33,904 nt of DNA from a virus. The translations under genes and the position numbers were made by a program. The notes under the pieces are model-generated. The model did no database searches and was not told the DNA's origin. It saw only the letters and a program-made list of their open reading frames with translations. Where the stretch lies: positions 1-33,904 of the IMG/VR virus record IMGVR_UViG_3300010885_067899; one strand, 5' to 3'. The stretch's first letter is position 1. Every line of letters begins with the position of its first letter. This document shows, one piece after another, positions 29,501 to 33,904 of this stretch.

Positions 29501-30079
29501 TTTAATAAGAAGGCTTTTGAGTCTTGTATTAAAGCTGGTGTCTTCGATGAATGGTCTGAGTCTAGAGAGTATTTAATAGCGTTGAGGGAAAAGAAAAAGA
29601 AGAAGGTTGTTGTGGCAAATCAAATCTCTCTTTTTGATATGAGCTCTAAGGAGTTTGATATTAAAACAGATGACATTGGACACCATTTAAAAACAACTGA
29701 AGTTCAGAAAAGAAATGAGTTTATCGAGGTTTGTAATTTTGATTTAGAGAAAATTAGATTTATGCTAAAAATTAAGACTACAATAAATTCAAAGGCCAAA
29801 AAACCATTAGATAACATTATAAACTTTGAAGACGAAGGGTGGTATTTCTTTGTTTTAGAAGAATTTAATACAATGATATCAAAAACAGGAAAGGAGTATT
29901 TGACACTTCGTGTTGGTGATGGAGTAAATAGCACAACATTGAGAGTTTTTGATCCGTTAGCTAAGAAAATAAAACCAGAGATGATGGCAAATGGTGTATA
30001 TGTAGCCAAATTTGAGAAGAATGATAGTGGATTTATTAACTTTGCTAGAAATACGCAATTTAAGAGAGTGGAAATATGA
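26546..30079 (+). CDS. dnaE: DNA polymerase III alpha subunit (DnaE-type replicase)
   Basis: A 1177-residue family C DNA polymerase. An N-terminal stretch with Cys5, Cys10 and Cys12 precedes the PHP domain, whose metal-site motifs are all present: HLHLHTFHS (60-68), TDHG (94-97), GMEAYV and LTNDVHY, so it may still be a proofreading nuclease. The polymerase core has GPSRGSAGG, PDIDVDF (475-481) with D476 and D478, and LKLDRLKLETL with D648, the three expected catalytic aspartates. A clamp-binding peptide QISLF lies at 1026-1030, followed by an OB-like C-terminal domain. It probably replicates the phage genome using a host or phage sliding clamp. It overlaps the RNase H gene by 4 nt. T4 itself uses a family B polymerase, so this is a different replication module. 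Confidence 0.95.
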   Translation: MSEVCNSKNCNCGKQHIYKDDLTEVAKGNLHKAMDTFEERKYELGNVIKEEDRRKRPMVHLHLHTFHSILDGCGSIDNYVKLAKEYNHPAIAVTDHGTLSGTYELFKKCKAGGVKSIMGMEAYVNDKQGEFEEKKYEGGNSHQSIFVINQEGFVNINRLAYRSYDEGFYKRGRIKTDWLFEHKQGLFLTTSCAVSHMSKLVLEGKETEAEEYLKGLMREFGDNLVAELQFNEYEGQKFYNRWLLKMIKKYSLMPILTNDVHYAFKEDSELQDTLIAINQKSKLGNSFKLSTRNLFYANVDDFHTFNKQFGFNYPESFVDMCLDNTLKVAEKLNYEFDTKTEKFPRYEVTTDVLDYFKTDSTEEIITRLAFGKLKQKLTKYKENKIVEITPEKEKEYHDRLTYELEVIREKNTLDYFMVYWELIRDYRKKGYNIGPSRGSAGGCLLSWCLEITDIDPIRFDLYFERFLNPTRKGLPDIDVDFMKGTDDVTNNFLYEKYGKNRVLSVSTFSTFNEKGCLKDVVRAHFGDEETGFESDVHAVTKEMPTFDRVEYSLADWFEKWPNDPACSDRVRRWLTDKDNRKILDQTLMLQGQIRGIGQHAAGIVITPGPCWEYLPTNIIASNKSIVTAFQEADKSGKDLSELNILKLDRLKLETLNVVEDTIKVVKDRYGNDITDKVRNVNLNDENLFIELRLGLNHGIFQFESPGMNALIRGMATESFSELTAANALYRPGPMGIGAHEEFIKNKFNPENIKYVHPALETILRETNGVLIYQEQLMFLANKVGGMSLGEGDMLRRYMDKASSAIMKKSSGETLNKKEQDNYVEFEKYWNKFIDGAVKNGYKADEVDVIKDWVIKYLGYSFNKSHSTAYAYLAMQTLYLKHYHPTEFYTALLNHPKTSGGKEKEQSWLASAIASAMSKGIVILPPSRKSGWTWTVTGEKEISMGFSGINGLGDIAYQELIELMAKKNKNLQSISVSEFYDLPFSKFNKKAFESCIKAGVFDEWSESREYLIALREKKKKKVVVANQISLFDMSSKEFDIKTDDIGHHLKTTEVQKRNEFIEVCNFDLEKIRFMLKIKTTINSKAKKPLDNIINFEDEGWYFFVLEEFNTMISKTGKEYLTLRVGDGVNSTTLRVFDPLAKKIKPEMMANGVYVAKFEKNDSGFINFARNTQFKRVEI

Positions 30080-30543
30080 TTTACAATGTATATACAGATG
30101 GGTCTTGCGACCAAGGCTCTGCATCTTCTGCCACAACGAATGGTGGGTGGGCATTTATAGTAACAGACGAACAGAATGTCATTCTCTTCACGGATTCTGC
30201 ATTTGAGCCAAACACAACAAATAACAGAACAGAAATGCTGGCTATAATAAATTCAGTAGATTCGATGTCTGAAAAAGGTTTCTTTAATGCTGAAGGTAAT
30301 TGCCTAACAATAAATTGTGATAGCGCTTACATTGTAAATGCTTTTGAAGATGGGTGGATTGACAAGTGGAAAAAGAATGGTTGGAAAAACTCAAAAGGAG
30401 AAGACGTTGTAAACCAAGACTATTGGAATGTACTAATTGAACAAAAATTAAAATACAACATTAAATTCAAAAAAGTAAAGCGTAGGTCAAATCCTTTTGC
30501 TAAAAAAGTTGATTCTTTGGCACGAGAAAAAATGAGAAATTAA
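30076..30543 (+). CDS. rnhA: ribonuclease HI
   Basis: A 155-residue RNase HI, the usual length. The four acidic catalytic residues are D8 (VYTDGS), E53 (NRTEML), D82 (INCDSAY) and D146 (KKVDSLAR). It removes RNA from RNA-DNA hybrids, so it probably clears primers made during replication. The start codon overlaps the DnaE stop (ATGA), which indicates coupled translation. The loop before the last Asp, VKRRSNPFAKK, lacks the His of the E. coli enzyme (His124) that helps product release. T4 uses an unrelated 5'-nuclease-type RNase H. The 3' end overlaps the end of the convergent minus-strand gene by 4 nt. Confidence 0.93.
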   Translation: MIYNVYTDGSCDQGSASSATTNGGWAFIVTDEQNVILFTDSAFEPNTTNNRTEMLAIINSVDSMSEKGFFNAEGNCLTINCDSAYIVNAFEDGWIDKWKKNGWKNSKGEDVVNQDYWNVLIEQKLKYNIKFKKVKRRSNPFAKKVDSLAREKMRN

Positions 30544-30941
30544 TAGAAAATTCTCATTACAGTCAATCCAGTCGCCAACAAGAAAGATAAAACACCAGCA
30601 ATAGCATATACTTTTGTTTTAAACTTTTTGTAGTCGTCTAATTGTTCTTCGTATTTTTTAAGAGTTTCTTTGATTGAGTCTATTGACTGCTGAACATCTT
30701 TGTGGTTTATATAAAAAGCTTTTAGGCTTTGCAGGTCATTAAGGTTTGTCGCTTCCTCAACACTTGTTTTCCAATCCTTAAGATCATTAATGGCATGCTT
30801 GATTCCAGAAATTTTAGTTAGCTCAACGTTTAGACCGTTAATTTCATCGGCTAAAGAATCACATATTTCACCAAGTTTTTCTAGTTCTTTTAATACGTAT
30901 TTGGACCATTCGTTCCATCCATTATTTTCTAATCCTGACAT
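30540..30941 (-). CDS. coiled-coil protein with C-terminal membrane anchor
   Basis: A 133-residue protein. Residues 10-105 are predicted helical and mostly coiled coil; the last 23 residues (111-133, VYAIAGVLSFLLATGLTVMRIFY) are one membrane segment, with the basic KKFKTK just before it. The layout, a cytoplasmic coiled coil plus a single tail anchor, resembles XhlA-type and related small phage membrane proteins that work with holins, but no holin or lysin gene is in view. The start overlaps the end of the small upstream minus-strand gene by 20 nt, so the two are co-expressed. The function is unproven. Confidence 0.8.
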   Translation of the reverse strand: MSGLENNGWNEWSKYVLKELEKLGEICDSLADEINGLNVELTKISGIKHAINDLKDWKTSVEEATNLNDLQSLKAFYINHKDVQQSIDSIKETLKKYEEQLDDYKKFKTKVYAIAGVLSFLLATGLTVMRIFY

Positions 30942-31110
30942 CTACTCTAATTTTTTGAAACATCTCTGTCTTTCTGTCTTCCTCAAGAATGATTTCAGCT
31001 TTCTTGAATTCATTTGCAATCTTGTGCAATTTGTGGCTAATACTTTCTAATTTATCCACAATTTCAATGCAGTTTTGATTTAGATAGAAATCTATAGGCT
31101 GTTCGTTCAT
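30922..31110 (-). CDS. small hypothetical protein
   Basis: A 62-residue, helical protein with heptad-like spacing (IVDKLESISHKLHKIANEFKKAE) and a basic C-terminus. It overlaps the membrane-anchored coiled-coil gene by 20 nt in the same direction, which supports it as a real, coupled gene. The two helical proteins may interact. A leader rich in A and T precedes the ATG; no clear promoter box is seen. Family not recognised. Confidence 0.6.
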   Translation of the reverse strand: MNEQPIDFYLNQNCIEIVDKLESISHKLHKIANEFKKAEIILEEDRKTEMFQKIRVDVRIRK

Positions 31111-31259
31111 AAAAAAATTTTTAAAAGTTTTTCATTTTATTGGTTTTTAAAAGACAAAAAGTAATCCAGTAGTTTCAAAAAATTCAATTCTGTTATTATA
31201 TATATTCTTAAAACTTTTTTATTCCCCATATTTGGAAAGAATTTTAGTAAAAATTTGAA

Positions 31260-31267
31260 TATTTATT
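31260..31267 (+). promoter_or_regulatory. late-promoter-like box TATTTATT
   Basis: TATTTATT, 16 nt before the ATG at 31284, followed by AGAAGAAG. Confidence 0.45.
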
Positions 31268-31283
31268 AGAAGAAGAATTTTAG

Positions 31284-31739
31284 ATGAAGAAGATAAATTT
31301 TAAGAAAGCAGCGGGTAGGGAATTAAGTAAGGCAAAGAAACATGCTAGAAGCCCTTTTGGGTCAAGCCAAGATTTGAAAAATAAAGCCTCTAAGATGTCA
31401 ACAAAAATGACAAAGCCTGAGAGGGAAATGAATCAAATCTTAACGGAATTAAATGTTGAGTTCGAACCACAGAAAGTTGTTGGATCTAAGATTTATGACT
31501 TTTATGTTCCTAAGGCAAACTTGCTCATCGAAGTTGATGGGGATTACTTTCATGCAAATCCTGATGTATATACAGAAGGAGATTTGAATTCGATGCAAAA
31601 AAGAAATGTAAAAAACGATGAGTTTAAAGATACTCTTGCCAACGGAAGAGGTTATATTTTAACTAGAGTTTGGGAAAGTGACTTGGCAAAAAAATACGAA
31701 GAAGTAAAAGAAAGCATAAAAAAACAAATTAGTTTATGA
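31284..31739 (+). CDS. Vsr/DUF559-like PD-(D/E)XK endonuclease
   Basis: A 151-residue protein. After a basic, Lys-rich N-terminal tail (1-40) comes a nuclease fold of the very-short-patch-repair type: KPEREMNQIL with E46/E48, then K-IYDFYVP with D72, then LLIEVDGDYFHANP with E83, D85 and H90, and ILTRVWESDL at the end. These match the E...D...E-x-D...H pattern of that superfamily. The gene has a late-type box and is coupled to the next gene (ATGA overlap), which may encode an internal head protein. A late, possibly injected or DNA-processing endonuclease is therefore plausible. The same type of nuclease core is present in the fusion protein at 7941. Confidence 0.8.
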   Translation: MKKINFKKAAGRELSKAKKHARSPFGSSQDLKNKASKMSTKMTKPEREMNQILTELNVEFEPQKVVGSKIYDFYVPKANLLIEVDGDYFHANPDVYTEGDLNSMQKRNVKNDEFKDTLANGRGYILTRVWESDLAKKYEEVKESIKKQISL

Positions 31740-32197
31740 AAAAAAGTTTAAGATATATTATAAGAGAGCAAGTAGAGAGATTATTTGAAGCTGATATGGC
31801 TAATCCCGCTGGTGACGCTATAAATGATATGCAGACTCAAGTTGCAGATACATTAGATTATTTGACAAATCTAGAAGATGAAACAGAGTCTGATGTAAAA
31901 ACTGGAAATAAACTTTTAAATGTAAAAAAACAAGCTAGAAGTAGTTCTCCAACATCAATAAAGGTAGATGGTAAATCATATATAAATCCAGAAAGAGCAG
32001 CTAAAAATGCTGAAGTTCCTGCGGAAGATAAGATTTTGGGCGCCAAAGAAAAAAGCTTAGAAAAGATAAAAAAGACTAGGAAGGATTACGAACAAATGGC
32101 AAAAGAGCTTGAGAAAAAAGAATTGGAAATGATGAAGACGCAAAAAGGCGGAGAATCAAAATCATCAGTGCTTCCATCTTTAGGTTCTGCAATCTAA
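31736..32197 (+). CDS. possible internal head protein (function unknown)
   Basis: A 153-residue protein with N-terminus MKKSLRYIIREQVERLFEADMANP. It closely matches the start of the protein at 10123 and contains I9-R10-E11|Q and L16-F17-E18|A, both of the (L/I)-x-E type cut by T4-like prohead proteases. The LFE|A site resembles the leaders of T4 internal proteins. The remainder is charged, with a Lys/Glu-rich helix (about 100-138) and no motif. It overlaps the Vsr-like nuclease gene (ATGA), so the two are translated together. A packaged protein is the suggested role, from inference only. Confidence 0.7.
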   Translation: MKKSLRYIIREQVERLFEADMANPAGDAINDMQTQVADTLDYLTNLEDETESDVKTGNKLLNVKKQARSSSPTSIKVDGKSYINPERAAKNAEVPAEDKILGAKEKSLEKIKKTRKDYEQMAKELEKKELEMMKTQKGGESKSSVLPSLGSAI

Positions 32198-32230
32198 ATT
32201 TTCTATTTACATTATTTTTTTTTAGTTCTA

Positions 32231-32238
32231 TATTTATC
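32231..32238 (+). promoter_or_regulatory. late-promoter-like box TATTTATC
   Basis: TATTTATC, 21 nt before the ATG at 32260. Likely promoter of the two tandem baseplate genes. Confidence 0.45.
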
Positions 32239-32259
32239 TAAAAATTAAAATAGATATCT

Positions 32260-33117
32260 ATGGAAGAAAATGAAAAAATCACCGTTGGCAATAACGCTAG
32301 TAGAAATACAGCAGCAGATGATAAAAAGACGGTTGCGCAAGGATATGGTATTCCTGAAGAATTCGTTAACAATGATGAGTTTATTATTCCCACAGAAACA
32401 ATTGACCTTCCTTCTAAGGGGTTGTTTTATCCAAACAAAAAATCTACAGTAGAAATTAAGTATATGACTGCTGAGGAAGATAACATCCTTTTCTCTTCAG
32501 ATTTAATCAAGAGCGGAAAAGTTCTTGATGTTCTATTGGAGGCTGTAATTAAAGACAAGGATTTGAGACCTGATGATATGTTGTCAGGAGATAGAAACTA
32601 CGTTCTTATTGAAGCTAGAAGAACAGGTCTTGGAGACGATTATAAGCCAGGTAAGGTTAGATGTGAGTCTTGTGCAAACGATTTTGAACCAACTGTGGAT
32701 TTGAGCTTATTAAAATCTAGAGAGATTACTGAAATTCCAGATTCTGAAGGATTCTATTCAGTGATTCTTCCTGTAACAAAAATCAACATCAAATTCAGAC
32801 TTCTAAGAGGGTCTGATGAGAAAAGATTGAGCAAGGCTATGGAAAGAAAATCAGGGAACTCTAGAGTGAGCAGATTGATTACTGAAAGATATTTGCTTCA
32901 AATTATGGAAGTAAATGGAAACAGAGACAAAACTTATATTAATAAGTTTATTTCTGCTATGCCAACAAAAGATTCTTTATTCTTTAGAGAATATAATAGA
33001 CAGCTTGAGCCAGGTATTGACTTGAATTATGAATTTGAATGTGAACATTGTGGACAAATTCAAGAGCGTGATGTTCCAATTACAAGCAAATTGTTTTACC
33101 CTGATGCAGATGTTTAA
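32260..33117 (+). CDS. baseplate hub assembly protein (T4 gp26/gp51-like), copy 1
   Basis: A 285-residue protein of the T4 baseplate family. Features: IDLPSKGLFYPNKKSTVEIKYMTAEEDNIL, then DDMLSGDRNYVLIEARRTGLGDDY, the hallmark order in this family. Cys pairs C135/C138 and C261/C264 (CESC, CEHC) could bind one zinc ion as a ribbon. The first 40 residues are a charged extension. The stop codon overlaps the start of a related gene (TAATG), so the two are translated together. The role is in building the baseplate hub. Which T4 gene it matches is uncertain, because gp26 and gp51 are both candidates. Confidence 0.82.
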   Translation: MEENEKITVGNNASRNTAADDKKTVAQGYGIPEEFVNNDEFIIPTETIDLPSKGLFYPNKKSTVEIKYMTAEEDNILFSSDLIKSGKVLDVLLEAVIKDKDLRPDDMLSGDRNYVLIEARRTGLGDDYKPGKVRCESCANDFEPTVDLSLLKSREITEIPDSEGFYSVILPVTKINIKFRLLRGSDEKRLSKAMERKSGNSRVSRLITERYLLQIMEVNGNRDKTYINKFISAMPTKDSLFFREYNRQLEPGIDLNYEFECEHCGQIQERDVPITSKLFYPDADV

Positions 33118-33904
33118 TGTCTGAAGAAAACAAAGATATAGAATTAAGAAAAAATATAAGTGAGTTAAAAGAAGAGTTTGATGTTTTTAAGGGTGAACAT
33201 AGACACCTATTGGAAAACATAGAACAATTTACCGAAAAACTTAAAAAAGAGAATAAAAAACTAGAAAAGCCTTTTGAGATGTTAAACCTTCCTTCAAAAG
33301 GCTTTTTTTATGAAAATAAAAACAAATACATTCTCATCGGATATCTTACTTATGTTGAAGAAAACTTGCTCACAAGTGAGATGCTTGTCGAGAATGGTAT
33401 TGCCTATGAAATTGCTTTTGAAAACTTGATATGCAATACTGACATTACCATAAATGAATTGCTGACAGGAGACGTGCAGGCAATGGCCTTAGCACTTAGA
33501 TCTTTTTCTTATGGAAATAATATAGAGCTTGACTTAAAGTGTGAGCATTGCGAAAAGGTTGATAAAGCCACAATACCCCTTACGAGCTTTAAGATGAAGA
33601 CAGTTGATAGCGGTGTAGATGATAATGGTGAAATTCCAGTTGATATAGCCAACGGTAAGATATCAATTAAAGTAAAGCCAATAACATTTAAGCAAGAAAT
33701 AGAGCTAAACAATAAAAAGGATAAAAAACCTTTAGAGGAATTGTCTATTTATATTAAAGAATTTAACGGGGAAAGAAATCAAAATAAAATTCTAAATGCT
33801 ATAAGAATGTTAAGGTTGTTAGAATCAAGAGAGCTGAGGGCGGCAATAAAAGATAATGTTCCAGGTGTTGATACCAAATACTATTATGAGTGTGATTATT
33901 GCGA
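33117..33904 (+). CDS. baseplate hub assembly protein (gp26/gp51-like), copy 2, partial
   Basis: The frame is open from the ATG at 33117, overlapping the previous stop, to the right edge (262 complete codons). It is a paralogue of the gene before it: MLNLPSKGFFYENKNKYILIGYLTYVEENLL, then ELLTGDVQAMALALRSFSYGNN, with Cys pairs C142/C145 (CEHC) and C259/C262 (CDYC) at the end of the window. In place of the first copy's N-terminal extension it has a coiled coil (1-50). The C-terminus lies outside the window. It may be the second member of a heteromeric hub assembly complex. Confidence 0.85.
   Translation, partial: MSEENKDIELRKNISELKEEFDVFKGEHRHLLENIEQFTEKLKKENKKLEKPFEMLNLPSKGFFYENKNKYILIGYLTYVEENLLTSEMLVENGIAYEIAFENLICNTDITINELLTGDVQAMALALRSFSYGNNIELDLKCEHCEKVDKATIPLTSFKMKTVDSGVDDNGEIPVDIANGKISIKVKPITFKQEIELNNKKDKKPLEELSIYIKEFNGERNQNKILNAIRMLRLLESRELRAAIKDNVPGVDTKYYYECDYC

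Noticed and set aside
30070-30085. Programmed frameshift joining DNA polymerase and RNase H
   Set aside because: A plain 4-nt ATGA overlap with a normal start codon explains it; no slippery sequence is seen.
29704-30154. Minus-strand reading frames opposite the polymerase C-terminus
   Set aside because: Hydrophobic shadow frames of a Lys/Asn-rich gene; no promoter or family match.
1-33904. CRISPR arrays, tRNA genes, insertion sequences
   Set aside because: No spaced repeats, no convincing cloverleaf and no transposase were found on reading through the window.

Overview
The window is part of the genome of a contractile-tailed phage of the T4-like superfamily, probably infecting a Bacteroidetes (Flavobacterium-like) host. 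The T4 relationship rests on recognisable homologues of gp21, gp22, gp23, gp13, gp14, gp15 (tentative), gp18, gp19, gp17, gp20 and gp26/gp51. The host guess rests on AT-rich DNA, A-rich leaders with almost no Shine-Dalgarno sequences, and TAnnTTTG promoter boxes before non-structural genes.

Layout. 1-1385 (minus): the start of a von Willebrand A-domain gene that runs off the left edge. 1475-3804: three genes of unknown function. 3912-7824: head module (prohead protease, scaffold, major capsid protein). 7941-10049: an AT-rich insert coding a single HTH + zinc finger + Vsr-like nuclease + DNA methyltransferase polypeptide, preceded by a tandem operator-like repeat. 10123-12866: two unknown genes and neck proteins gp13/gp14. 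12867-13232: a gene-free stretch dense in small hairpins, a candidate structured RNA. 13233-17985: gp15-like protein, a small protein, a large tail sheath and a repeat-bearing fibre. 17999-19332 (minus): BppU-like protein, a small protein and the tail tube. 19558-26518: small Ig-like protein, terminase with a LAGLIDADG intein in its P-loop, portal with an HNH intein, and a histone H1-like basic protein. 26546-30543: DnaE-type DNA polymerase and RNase HI. 30540-31110 (minus): membrane-anchored coiled-coil protein and a small protein. 31284-33904: Vsr-like nuclease, a possible internal head protein, and two tandem gp26/gp51-like baseplate proteins, the last cut by the right edge.

Regulation. 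An octamer TATTTAT(A/T/C), the complement of the T4 late promoter TATAAATA, recurs about 10-50 nt (mostly 10-22) upstream of many virion genes and flips strand with the minus-strand virion genes. The polymerase, the nuclease-methyltransferase and the vWA gene instead have host-like TATATTTG boxes. This suggests a late class read by a phage-specified sigma factor and an earlier class read by host RNA polymerase.

Most notable: the nuclease-methyltransferase fusion with its own operator, the hairpin-rich gap, two unrelated inteins in the two proteins of the packaging motor, and a shared N-terminal I-x-E leader that may target proteins into the prohead.
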